From Paraphaeosphaeria minitans (Eukaryota > Ascomycota > Dothideomycetes > Pleosporales > Didymosphaeriaceae), in the NCBI GenBank assembly GCA_015832175.1, contig WJXW01000017.1:806001-870000 (forward strand): a stretch of 64,000 nt of DNA, written 5' to 3'. Made by a program: the position numbers and the translations under genes. Below the pieces are notes generated by a model. The model ran no database searches. It saw only the letters and a program-made list of their open reading frames with translations, and was not told where the DNA came from. Positions within the stretch are counted from its first letter, which is position 1. The number at the start of each line of letters is the position of its first letter. Below are positions 35,767 to 45,834 of the stretch, one piece after another.

Positions 35767-38700
35767 ATGGAGTCGATCGAGACGCAGCTCCTCAACAAAT
35801 ACAACATACCCACTCTCTTCCCTGCGCAATGGCCTGAAGAGAAAGACAGCAGCTCCGATTCCGAGGAAGATGCGCCCGCACCACAGCGGCCGCAGACGCT
35901 GCAGCCGCCGGGCCGCCGCAAGAGCCGGTTCAGCGTGCTAGAAACCGGCGGCAACTTTATGCGGAAGAGGGACGGCGTGGAGAAGACGAAGGAGGGCGTG
36001 GAGAACCTGGTGCAGAAGGATGAGCAGGACCCGCTGGGGACATATCCGAGTGTTGTGCAGGTGCTGCGGCAGCGCGGTCTGGCAGTGGAGGACGATGTCA
36101 AGCTGAGTATGCATGCACCGGAATGCAGACATCATATGCATCACTCGCTGACTCATTTGCTCAGGGAACCGGTTCCTCCTCAGCTCGACGACCTTCTCGC
36201 CCTCGTTGTTCCTCTCCAACGTACACAGCTCTGCATCGACTGACTCGCTGCTGTCCGGCCTCGACTTCCTCTCCCGCAGCATCGAGAAGAAATCCGCGTC
36301 CCTCAAAGTTCTCGTGGAAGCCAATTTCGAGCGCTTCGTCGGCGCAAAGGCGACCATTGACAGGGTCTACAGCGAAATGCGCGCCGACGGACAAGAGGCG
36401 CCTGAACCCCCAGCAAGCCCTAGCCGCCGGCCGGGGCATTCACGGGGTCCTAGTCGGAACAGCTTTTCGGCTCGGCCGCGGGGAGCCAGCGCGACTCTGA
36501 CACCGCAAACTGTTGCTCAGATGCATGGAGAAAAGAAGAAGAACGCGCTGGTCAAGGAGAGCGAATACGGTGTGCACGGAATCAAGGTGCCGCTCACCGA
36601 GGTGGCAGTCAAGGTCGAGGAAGTATGGGGCCCTGCGCTGGGCGGGAAAGACAAGGAAGACACGCTGAAAGAGATTCTCTTATCTGTGGAGAAGAACCGT
36701 GGCTTGTTCGAAGTGGGGTCCGCGATACAGGACGCGATCCGTCGGAAGGACCACGAGATGATAGTGGACGAATACGCTCGAGCGCGAAAACTCGCTGAAG
36801 ACACGCGCTACATCGTGGAACAAGCCAGCTATTCGAAGACCCCGCTTACAGATTCCCAAATTCACCAGATCATCGTCACCGCGAGGATGTGGGCCGACGT
36901 CGAGCAACAAATAGAGACGTTCAAACGAGATTCATGGAAGCGGCTAACCTTTACGCACTTCTCGAGGCACGAAACTGGCCTTGATCAGACAAAGGAGCAG
37001 TACATGGAGCTCATCTCCATCATGCTGGACCTGGGCGTTGAGGACAGCCCTATCTGGGTGTGGCTGCTCTCGCGATACGAGCATCTGAGGAAACGACTTC
37101 TTGAAAGCTGCGACCGTGCAAGGATGGAGATCGAGTATCTGCGGCGGCTGTTGGGCAACCAGCCGAAGCCGGGGCTGAAGACTTTGTTGAAGCACCTGAG
37201 GGCCGTTCCGACCAACAGCAAGATCACCGCAGAACCTGGAAAACTGGACACATCCAAGACGATCGAGTTTTGGGAGTATGTGCACACTTCAATGACATCG
37301 CTGCTCGCTGCTAACGGTGGCATACTGGGCGAGATCGTTGAGTACTGGGACATAGCCCAGTCATTCATTGATGGCAAAGCGCAGAAGTTGCTGCCCATGG
37401 GTTTCAACAACCAGTCATCGGTGCACCACAAGCTCACGCCTGGCAACGTGACTGAGCTGGAAAAGGGGATCACAGAGCTGGTGAACATTATCCGGGAACA
37501 TATTTTTTCGTTCTTCGCGGAACCGCCCATCGAGGACATCACGTCGCTATATTCGCCGCTGCCCACGAGCCCTACCCCTACTACACCAAGAACGCCAATG
37601 AGCGCGGCACTAAGCCCGACCACGGGTTCCAAGTTCCGCTTCGATCCAAACAGTGCGCCGCCTCCTTCGCCAAAAAAGGGCGACGCCTGGGAGAAGTATG
37701 CGTTCTGGCCACCACATTCGAACGCGTTGTCGGGGTCTCACTACCTGGCCAAGTCGCTGCTTTTGATCGGTACGGCAGCAAACGAACTCGCCTCCTTGCG
37801 CTTAAAAGAGACCGGATCAACGGTGCGCCTTGATGAAGCTCTTCGCGCTCTCGTTGGGGGCGTGCGTGAGCGATGCGTGCAGGCCGTGTGTACAGCGTGG
37901 AACACAGATGCCGAGAGTCTGAAAGTGCTCGAGGACTGGACGCGAGACGCTGATCGCAAAGATATTACCACCATGCCTACACGCTTCCTGGCTGTGCAGA
38001 GCTTCCTGCTCAACAATCTGCAAAAGATCATGTATGTGGAGGCGTCGAGTAAAACAGCCGTGGATGTTCTGGTTCCACCGAGCAGTAAGCTACTGCAGAT
38101 GGTTAGAAGCCAGTTCGTGACAAGCTTGTACAGAACGCTGAGTGGGATGGTTGAATGTGCGGAGAAAGGGCGAGCAGCGTTGGGCAAGGATTTCGAGATC
38201 AAGAGTGACGATCTGACCGTGGACGATGAGGAGGCTCACACCGCAGGATGGGGCAAAGTCGATGCCAGCAAGAGGGTAAGTCTCCCTTCACGCGCTTGCA
38301 ACTTGACATAAATCGCCGCTAACATCCACCCAGTCCATCCGACTCCTTCTCACCCTCTCCAACATGACCGCCTTCCAAACCGAAATCACCCCGCAACTAA
38401 TTGCCCTCTTCCAAAACCTCTTCTCCGTCTCCCTCACCGACGAGTCCAAGAAAATCGACGGTGTCCTCTCCCAGCTCGATGCCCAGCTCTTCAAATCCTA
38501 CAACCAGCCCCACACTGCCCGCATCGCCGGCACCATCGAGCAAGGCATCTTTTCGTCCAGCTGGGCGCCGCCCTCCGACCCCGGAAGATCCGTGGCTGAC
38601 CGCCAGCCCTCGCCCTACGTCTTCGCCATCCTGCTCGGGCTGGTGCTCGTTCACACCGAAGTCAGCACCACCTCGCCCCCACTTACCGCACGCATTCTGT

Positions 38701-39023
38701 GCGCGCTGTTCGAAGCCACGACCATGGCGCTCATCAAGACGTTCAACGACGCACGGCTCTCAAACATCAACCTGCAAGCGCTGATGCAGGCGACACTGGA
38801 CGTGGAGTTTATGGCGCAGACGCTGGCAAGCTACACCACCGAGGCGGCGAGCGCGACGCAAACGGAGATTTACCAGGTGCTGGATGGGAAAACTGATAAT
38901 GAGGCGAGGGTGAGGCTGCAGGGGGAGTTGGGAAATTTGAGGGGCACGTTGAAGAGTCTAAGGGAGGGGACGAGGGTGGAGTTTAGCTGTTTTAGGAGGG
39001 AGAAGAGGGCACCGAGGGGTTGA
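35767..39023 (+). CDS. SEC5: exocyst complex subunit SEC5
   Basis: Exons 35767-36106, 36165-38275 and 38334-39023 give 1046 aa. Both introns are 58 bp. Sec5 is one of eight exocyst subunits that tether secretory vesicles to sites of growth on the plasma membrane. The protein opens with an acidic N-terminus and MESIETQLLNKYNIPTLFPA, then TYPSVVQVLRQRGL, and a helical region with LSRSIEKKSASLKVLVEANF (conserved start of the Sec5 core). The rest is long and mostly helical, with a disordered Ser/Thr/Pro insert near 550-605. The C-terminal part (SIRLLLTLSNMTAFQTEITP onward) lies in exon 3. Its stop is 157 bases before the LINE target-site duplication, so only 3' flanking DNA is touched by the insertion. 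Confidence 0.92.
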
Positions 39024-39179
39024 TCGGGGATTTGTTGCGCGTCTTGTCTGCTTTGTGTGGAAGGAGATTATCATTGAGCCGGGGTTTTTGGATTGAAACA
39101 CCACAGCTCTAGTCTCGTGATCTTTAGCACTAAGCTGACCTAAGCGAGCTTTCCACCTTTGCATTTTCGGCTTCACTCC

Positions 39180-39192
39180 ACCTCCAAAAGCT
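39180..39192. repeat. 5' target-site duplication of the LINE
   Basis: The 13-base word acctccaaaagct here is repeated exactly at 44976-44988 and brackets the retrotransposon. Part of the acc could be shared with the 3' tail of the element, so the true duplication may be 10-13 bases. Confidence 0.85.
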
Positions 39193-39362
39193 GCGCCACC
39201 ACCATATGTCTGCGCCACAATTGTATAGAGCGTGGAGTCGGACAGTAAAAGACACCGGTGGTACCCTCATAATTCTTTAGCGCGGCGGAGGAGACAGCTT
39301 ACGTACACATTGCGAATACCGGAGTCCAATCACAGAGTGCGAAGAGACGCGGGGAGGCGGCG

Positions 39363-40817
39363 ATGCCGACGCGTCCCGGCGGGATGACCGACGAACCCCA
39401 TACGAACGTCCCCCTACCAATCGTCGACGGTGACCAACCGGTACGCCCACAACGCGAATCAAGACCGGTTACCTTCTTCGACGGAACGACATGGCGAGGA
39501 ACCACGACCGAACCCACTACCCTCGACCCAGACGCTGCGCCAGACACGACACGAGTAAACCAACCATCGAACGTACCCGCAAATAAGACCAATCGCATCG
39601 CTAGATTACGATCAAGGCAAAGGAGATCCCCAGAACCTCCACAAACCCGATGGGAAGAGATAACCTGGCTTATAGCAAGCCTACGGGACGTCATCACAAA
39701 ACAGGAGCGGATGATAGAGGGTATTAGAACCAACCTGGCCGCACTACAGAGGCAGAACGAAACGCTACAAGGCCAGAACGAAACGTTGCAGGACCAGAAC
39801 GAGGCGTTAAGCGCGAGGGTTGACGAGCTTGGAAACCGGATAAAGGAGCTTCAGGAACATAGCAGCGCACATAGGAGTCAGAACGAGACGTTGAAAGAGG
39901 GTATTTCTGCCCTTAAGAGTGAGTTACAGACACTCGGTACGAATCGTCCATCATGGGCCGCAATCGCAGCGCAGGGTAACACAACAGCGCCGGGCAGGCC
40001 TCCATCGGTAAACCCTAGCCCGAGCCAACAAGCAAACGAACAAAAGCTTCCGGGTATCAGTCTTGACCTCTCCGGTGTGATCAGCCCCCAATTTCAGATA
40101 TCCAACACTAAAGAGATCAGAGATCGTGTCCGCCAGGCGTTTAACAGCCACGCGAATACCAAGGACATAGGCTGGTTTGGCATTGCGAGGACAGGAGCAG
40201 ACCCAAACAGGGTCAAAATATGCTTAAGAACGCACGAGGAGGCAGCCAGGATCAAAAGGCATGACGAATGGCTTCAGTCCCATTTCCGAGGAGCTCGTGT
40301 CCAGGGCGAGCAATGGTACCCGGTCAAAGTCGACAGGGTAAATAAGGCTAGCATATGTGATGATTCGAGAATTCACCTCCGGGAGGATGCCGGAGCGAAG
40401 ATAGGTGCCGAAAACGGGGTCGTAGTCAGGAAATTACGCTTCATCGGCCGCCCGAACCCAGACAAGCTCCATTGCTCAGTCGTCCTCTTTCTCGCTAGCA
40501 AACAAGAAGCGGAAGAACTCATACGGCGCAAGTACCTAGATGTCGACGGTGAGGTAGCGTACACTAAAACCTATGAACCAAGGCCTACCCCTCGACGCTG
40601 TTTTAATTGCCACAAGTTCGACGACCATGAGGCTCGAAGATGCCCGACCAGAGAGCCGACATGCGGATTCTGTGCTAGAACCGGTCACGTAGAACGCGAC
40701 TGTGCTTCGGAGACTCCGAAGTGTGTTAATTGCTCCGGCCCACATAAGGCCAGCGATAGAGGATGCCCTGAATATAAAAGACTCCTGCAGGAAGTAAATC
40801 CCCTACGCCATGCCTAG
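39363..40817 (+). CDS. LINE ORF1: Gag-like nucleic-acid-binding protein
   Basis: The protein is 484 aa. Residues 1-100 are Pro/Thr/Arg-rich and disordered. A coiled coil covers about 115-200, with repeated QNETLQGQNETLQDQNEAL heptads, presumably for oligomerisation. A folded middle region follows (about 230-400; KDIGWFGIARTGADPNRVKI). Three Cys/His knuckles lie at about 418-475: CFNCHKFDDHEARRC, the canonical CGFCARTGHVERDC (CX2CX4HX4C), and a variant CVNCSGPHKASDRGC. The usual role is coating the element's RNA. It ends with TAG overlapping the ATG of ORF2. Confidence 0.9.
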   Translation: MPTRPGGMTDEPHTNVPLPIVDGDQPVRPQRESRPVTFFDGTTWRGTTTEPTTLDPDAAPDTTRVNQPSNVPANKTNRIARLRSRQRRSPEPPQTRWEEITWLIASLRDVITKQERMIEGIRTNLAALQRQNETLQGQNETLQDQNEALSARVDELGNRIKELQEHSSAHRSQNETLKEGISALKSELQTLGTNRPSWAAIAAQGNTTAPGRPPSVNPSPSQQANEQKLPGISLDLSGVISPQFQISNTKEIRDRVRQAFNSHANTKDIGWFGIARTGADPNRVKICLRTHEEAARIKRHDEWLQSHFRGARVQGEQWYPVKVDRVNKASICDDSRIHLREDAGAKIGAENGVVVRKLRFIGRPNPDKLHCSVVLFLASKQEAEELIRRKYLDVDGEVAYTKTYEPRPTPRRCFNCHKFDDHEARRCPTREPTCGFCARTGHVERDCASETPKCVNCSGPHKASDRGCPEYKRLLQEVNPLRHA

Positions 40818-43800
40818 AAGGTTCAAGGTCCTGCAAGCGAACGTAGGGCGAATAAGCGAAGTGCAGCACAGCATTATGAACGATCACGATCTTGAAGACT
40901 TCAGCCTACTTCTTATGTCAGAACCATATCTATTTCGTAACCAAGACGGAGAATACAGGGTAACCCCTCAATCTCACCCATACTGGACACCATTCCTCCC
41001 TGAGCACACGGAAGGGAGTCTACGACCTAGAGCGATGCTCTGGACACATAGAGATATTACAGCACGGCCGATATCGACCGAGTCCACCGATATAGCGGCA
41101 CTCCTAATTGAACTAGAGACTGGACCTTTACTCGCCATTTCAGTTTATATCCCCGCCAAATCGGATTCGGAGGACAGCGAACTGAACAGCAGACTTGACA
41201 TAATTCGGAGGACAATTGACACCACTCGGCGGAATCATGATAAAAGAGTCGAAATACTCATTGCCGGGGACTTTAACAGGCACGACCAGTTCTGGGGCGG
41301 TGACTTGGTTGCAACCTCCCAGCGCCAAGGAGAAGGTGAACCCATCATCCAACTCATGTCGGAACTCGATCTCCAGTGTCCACTCCCCAGAGGGATCGAA
41401 ACTTGGATCTCCTATAATGGGGAACACAGTTCGACAATCGACTTAATCCTGGTAACACAAGAACTCGCGTCGGAAATACAGCGATGCACTACAGACTCGA
41501 TGGCGCATGGCTCCGATCACCTAGCTATCTGCACGGAGTTTGCCATCGATCTTACGCACGAGAAAGGGACACCAAGAAAACTCTGGAAGAAAGCGCGCTG
41601 GGACCCAATTAGGAAAGTCGTCGCAGGAGAGCTGGAGCGCCGATCCCAGCCGGACATCCCGGGAGACGTAGACAGTTACTGCCAGTTTGTCACAGAATGC
41701 ATAGCGCCAGCCATCGAAAAATATGTCCCAGTGGCCAGACCGTCACCATACGCGAAGAGATGGTGGACGGAAGACCTAACGGAACTAAGGAAACACTACA
41801 CGTATTGGCGTAACAAGGCTAGCGCATCTCGAAGAGCGAATACACCTGACCCAGGCCTCCAACAGATGGCGGTGACTTGTAGGAAAAGGTACCATGACGC
41901 CATCAGAAACCAGAGGAAAACTCACTGGCAGGACTTTGTTGCCGAAGCCCGGAACATCTGGACCATAGCGCGGTACTTAGACCCAGCTCAGTGTGCGACC
42001 TTTGCAAGAATTCCAGCCATCAAAACCTACGAAGGGGTGAGCACGTCTAATGGCGAGATCGCTAGATGCTTGTTAGAGGAATTCTTTAAGCCCCCGCCAG
42101 GAGTCACCGAGGAGCCGGAAGACGAGAGGCCGCGAGAGGCTTTACCAATGGAACCACTCTCGGAGGTTGAAGTACAAAGGGCGATATTCGCGTCCAACCC
42201 ATACAAGGCCCCGGGACGAGACGGCTTACCAGCCATCGTATGGCAGCAACTGTGGCCAGTCCTCAAACACCACATCGTAGCGCTATTCAAGTTATCACTC
42301 GAAACGGCGACGCTTCCATCGGAGTGGAGAGTAGCAAAGATTGTACCCCTGCGAAAACCAAACAAACCGGACTACACGGTAGCCAAGGCATACCGACCCA
42401 TCTCCCTTCTCGCGACCCTAGGAAAGAGCTTAGAAGCAGTAGTAGCTGAAAGGCTATCCTTCCTAGCGGAGGCACACCGCCTGCTTCCAAAGAGCCACTT
42501 TGGAGCGAGGAAAGGCAGATCGACAACCCAAGCGTTGACTATACTCCAGGAAAGCATCTTCCAGGCCTGGAGGGATAAGAGGGTTCTAAGTCTGGTCAGT
42601 TTCGACGTAAAAGGCGCTTACAATGGGGTTAATATCGATGTCCTTGCGAAAAGACTAAGGAAGAGAGGAATCCCCAACGCATTGGTGGATTGGATAACTT
42701 GCTTCTGCAGCCAGCGAAAAGCGTCGGTCGTAGTAAATGGCCATACCACTGAGACAGTCGATCTACCACAAGCGGGCTTACCTCAGGGTTCCCCACTCTC
42801 CCCGATCCTGTTTCTCTTCTTCAACGCAGATTTGGTTTCATCCAAAATAAACCGCAACAAAGGGGCGATAGCATTTATAGATGACTACACAGCGTGGGTC
42901 ACCGGAGCGTCAGATGGAGAGAACACCAACCTATTACAAGAAACGGTAGTAGCAAAAGCAGAACAGTGGGCACGGAGTAGCGGCGCCACCTTCGAAGCTG
43001 ATAAGACGGCCTTCATCCACTTCACGCGCAGGAACAACACAGTATCGAGCAGCCCACTCTTCGTCAATGAAGAAGCGATACGGCCACAAACAGAAGTAAA
43101 GATTCTAGGAGTAGTTTTCGACCAGAAACTCCGATTTAGCCAACACACGGCCAGAGCGGCTAAGAGAGGAATTAGGGCAGCGCTAGCACTGAAGCGAATC
43201 AAAGGGATGACCGTAGGAACGGCGAGGCAACTTTTCACCTCAACCGTAACACCTACAGTCGATTACGCATCACCGATATGGTCCACAAGTCTGACAGGTC
43301 GTACAACTAAAATGCTAAACCAGATACAGCGTATCGGCACGCAAGCCATAATCGGAGCTTTCCGCACAGTGGCACTAATCAGGGCCGAGATGGAAGCAGG
43401 TATCGAGCAGCTCACGGCCCGCATGCACCGCCAGGAGTATAAATTCTGGGTCAAATGCCACACTCTTCCCGTAAACCATCCCTGGTGGAAAATACGTCGG
43501 GGAATAGATACCAAAAACAAGCGCTTCCCGTCGCCGCTCCAGCGCATCGCAATGCAACTCGATTCGGTCGACCTCACGGAGATGGAAAGAATCGATCCAT
43601 TCTGCATACCCCCTTGGCAACAAGGGATAGAAGCACAGATCCTCGAGGGAGAGGAAGCACAAAAATGGGCAGAAGACTCCGACGAGTTAAAAGTTTTTGT
43701 GGATGCCTCATACCGAGGACACAACGCAGGAGTAGGGGTCTATCATTCGGCCAGAAGAAGTGACAACTCGGTAGTCGAACACCGCGAGGCGGTAAAGATC

Positions 43801-44640
43801 GGGAAGAACGCTGGATACACATCCACCCATGTCGAACTCACTGCGATTCAAGCCGCACTGGAACTCATTTCAGCAATATGGTCACCCGACACGATCGCCC
43901 GATTTGGCAACAAGGCCAGAGATCTCACGTATGTGATAGTGAGCGACAGTCAATCAGCGATCAGAGCAGTGTCGCGCCCCTCTCGCCAAAGTGGCCAGGC
44001 GGTGATCCGACTGATTGTAAACACCACAATGGAAATTAAAAGAAGGGGAGGCCCACATATCCGCCTCCAATGGGTCCCCGCTCACGCTATGGTAGTGGGA
44101 GACGAGATCGCAGATGAGCTGGCAAAGCAAGCAACGGAAGGGACCCTGGACCCTATTCCTGGGCTTACGTTGTCGGCAGCTCTCAAGAAGACTCTCTCAT
44201 GCATACCGAAGATAAAGCTCGAGAAACCGGTCGACATAGACACAGCACTTCCTGGAAAGCATACGAAAAGCATCTATGATCTACAAACCTACAAGAGAGC
44301 AGCAGTGCTATGCCAACTGCGCACAGGGAAATGCCGGTTAAACAGTTATCTAGCCAAGATAGGTGCTACCAATTCGGACAGATGCACCTGCCGGGGACGC
44401 CAGCCGGAAACGGTACGCCATTTCGTGTTCGAATGCCCGCTGTGGAAAGAAGAACGCAAAACGCTCCAGGAAGTCGCAGGCAACAGATGGGGAGATCTAT
44501 CCTTCTTTCTAGGAGGTCGATCTGAACAGCGGCTTCCGTCCGGTGAGCTCTTGGATGGGAAAGCCGAATCCTGGAAACCAAATCTCGACGTAGTCAACCA
44601 GACCATTGAATTTGCAATGGCCACCGGACGGTTATGCTAA
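40810..44640 (+). CDS. LINE ORF2: endonuclease, reverse transcriptase, RNase H
   Basis: The protein is 1276 aa. The N-terminal endonuclease-exonuclease-phosphatase domain (about 1-240) shows LQANVGR, LLMSEPY, AGDFNRHDQFWG (Asp154) and GSDHLAI, all expected in APE-type LINE nucleases. Reverse transcriptase spans about 440-760, with KAPGRDGLPA, the FDVKGAYNGV box, the GLPQGSPLSPILF box and the catalytic FIDDY (689-693). An RNase H domain follows with VFVDASYRG (Asp965), HVELTAIQAAL, VSDSQSAI and HAMVVGDEIADELAKQA. A C-terminal Cys/His segment (DRCTCRGRQPETVRHFVFECPLW) closes it. This set suffices for target-primed reverse transcription. The ATG overlaps the ORF1 stop by 8 bases, suggesting stop-coupled re-initiation. 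Confidence 0.94.
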   Translation: MPRRFKVLQANVGRISEVQHSIMNDHDLEDFSLLLMSEPYLFRNQDGEYRVTPQSHPYWTPFLPEHTEGSLRPRAMLWTHRDITARPISTESTDIAALLIELETGPLLAISVYIPAKSDSEDSELNSRLDIIRRTIDTTRRNHDKRVEILIAGDFNRHDQFWGGDLVATSQRQGEGEPIIQLMSELDLQCPLPRGIETWISYNGEHSSTIDLILVTQELASEIQRCTTDSMAHGSDHLAICTEFAIDLTHEKGTPRKLWKKARWDPIRKVVAGELERRSQPDIPGDVDSYCQFVTECIAPAIEKYVPVARPSPYAKRWWTEDLTELRKHYTYWRNKASASRRANTPDPGLQQMAVTCRKRYHDAIRNQRKTHWQDFVAEARNIWTIARYLDPAQCATFARIPAIKTYEGVSTSNGEIARCLLEEFFKPPPGVTEEPEDERPREALPMEPLSEVEVQRAIFASNPYKAPGRDGLPAIVWQQLWPVLKHHIVALFKLSLETATLPSEWRVAKIVPLRKPNKPDYTVAKAYRPISLLATLGKSLEAVVAERLSFLAEAHRLLPKSHFGARKGRSTTQALTILQESIFQAWRDKRVLSLVSFDVKGAYNGVNIDVLAKRLRKRGIPNALVDWITCFCSQRKASVVVNGHTTETVDLPQAGLPQGSPLSPILFLFFNADLVSSKINRNKGAIAFIDDYTAWVTGASDGENTNLLQETVVAKAEQWARSSGATFEADKTAFIHFTRRNNTVSSSPLFVNEEAIRPQTEVKILGVVFDQKLRFSQHTARAAKRGIRAALALKRIKGMTVGTARQLFTSTVTPTVDYASPIWSTSLTGRTTKMLNQIQRIGTQAIIGAFRTVALIRAEMEAGIEQLTARMHRQEYKFWVKCHTLPVNHPWWKIRRGIDTKNKRFPSPLQRIAMQLDSVDLTEMERIDPFCIPPWQQGIEAQILEGEEAQKWAEDSDELKVFVDASYRGHNAGVGVYHSARRSDNSVVEHREAVKIGKNAGYTSTHVELTAIQAALELISAIWSPDTIARFGNKARDLTYVIVSDSQSAIRAVSRPSRQSGQAVIRLIVNTTMEIKRRGGPHIRLQWVPAHAMVVGDEIADELAKQATEGTLDPIPGLTLSAALKKTLSCIPKIKLEKPVDIDTALPGKHTKSIYDLQTYKRAAVLCQLRTGKCRLNSYLAKIGATNSDRCTCRGRQPETVRHFVFECPLWKEERKTLQEVAGNRWGDLSFFLGGRSEQRLPSGELLDGKAESWKPNLDVVNQTIEFAMATGRLC

Positions 44641-44975
44641 CCATAAACTCTGACCTTAGACATTCCCCAGGATACTCCCACAATATCTCCCGTTTGGACT
44701 CGAAGTCGACTGGCCGGTAACAAGAAAGCCGACGACCGGGAAATTGCTCTCGGAGGCGCAGTGCAGGTAGGGGTAAGGAGGATCTCTGGGTGGACACCTA
44801 GTGTTGGCAACAGTTGATACAGGAAGGTGAGGACGAAGCGCGTCGGGCTTAGAATGAAACGGGGACTCGACGGAATTTCATTGGCCGGAAGAGACAGAAG
44901 TAGTTTAGGCAGCCTACGGGCCGAAAGGCACCCGAGTGGCGTAAGAATAAACCAAACCAAACCAAACCAAACCAA

Positions 44976-44988
44976 ACCTCCAAAAGCT
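44976..44988. repeat. 3' target-site duplication of the LINE
   Basis: This is an exact copy of the 13 bases at 39180-39192. It directly follows the (ACCAA)n tail and lies 50 bases before the ATG of the methyltransferase gene. Confidence 0.85.
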
Positions 44989-45038
44989 TTCTCGCATCTA
45001 CCGAAATCCCACTCGCCACCAACGCGAAGATCGACTTG

Positions 45039-45834
45039 ATGGACGACTCGGATGGCAGGCCTTTGTTTGCCTTCCAAGATCTGGACTATATTCCCTTCGG
45101 GTACAGTGGTATCTTAGCGCCGTACATCGAAACTGGACCAGGCACCATGCGGGCAGCTGCGGCTCTGATGGCGCTTGATGTGGCGCTGAAAGACGGAAAG
45201 GCAGCTGCAACTGTCGTTTGCGATCTTGGCTGCGGCGATGGTGAATTCCGTAAGATGGCGAGACAATCTATTCTACCTCTATTTTATTCATCATACATAG
45301 ACACCTCTTCCCCACCTTAGCAGCTGACAGGTATCACCCCACTAACGACATTAGACAAGTCATGAGGCCAAATACTAATTGTGTTATGTCAAGTCCTCGG
45401 TTTACTCGGCCATATCAATGGTTCCACAAGCAACCTCACAACTGCCCAAGGTATTGGCATCGATTACAATGCCGACTTGATCAAGACTGCAGGTATCAAC
45501 TCAAAAACCAAAGGCGCCAAGGCCGAGTGGCTCATCTACGACTTCAACGATGATCAAGATGATGTCGCAAGCACATTGATCGATACCCACAAGGTTACCC
45601 ACATGTTCATCTACCTCATCCCGAAGCAATTGGCCCTGCCGACGGTGAGAAGGGTAAGCAAGACTCCTGGGCTTTGGCGTCGCGACTCGGCCGACTGACT
45701 GCGGAAGCTAGATCCTGACACAACTTCATGAGAACGGCGTTGTGCTTTGCTGTCACAAATTCTATCCCGAGTATCTGACGCCTACGAGAGTGGATGCCGT
45801 GATGAACTTGACGGTTTACCATTGCCCTAGATGA
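45039..45834 (+). CDS. small SAM-dependent methyltransferase
   Basis: Exons 45039-45249, 45394-45653 and 45712-45834 give 197 aa. The N-terminal block DLDYIPFGYSGILAPYIETG is followed by SAM motif I, VVCDLGCGDGEF (about 60-71), then GIGIDYNADLI (motif II, acidic end of strand 2), AEWLIYDFND, the strand-4 segment KVTHMFIYLIPKQL and HENGVVLCCHKFYPEYL. The PYxxTGP...DLGCGDGE arrangement recalls the FAM173/ATPSCKMT group of lysine methyltransferases, but the substrate cannot be told. The first intron (144 bp) is long for this genome. Its donor (GTAAGA) is good but the acceptor is weaker. The LINE has separated this gene from its original upstream DNA, so expression may be altered. Confidence 0.72.

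Larger units (their letters stand above)
39193..44975 (+). mobile_element. full-length non-LTR retrotransposon (LINE)
   Basis: This element of about 5.8 kb has a 170-base 5' leader, two open ORFs (39363-40817 and 40810-44640) and a 335-base 3' region ending in a short (ACCAA)n tandem tail at about 44949-44975. It is bounded by a 13-bp target-site duplication. The order is ORF1 with CCHC knuckles, then ORF2 with AP-like endonuclease, reverse transcriptase and RNase H. This fits the Tad1 or I-like clades found in fungi. There are no LTRs. Neither ORF carries stops or frameshifts, so the copy looks young and not heavily RIP-mutated. Confidence 0.93.

Noticed and set aside
39193..44975. RIP-degraded retroelement
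   Set aside because: Both ORFs are fully open with conserved catalytic motifs, so heavy RIP is not supported.
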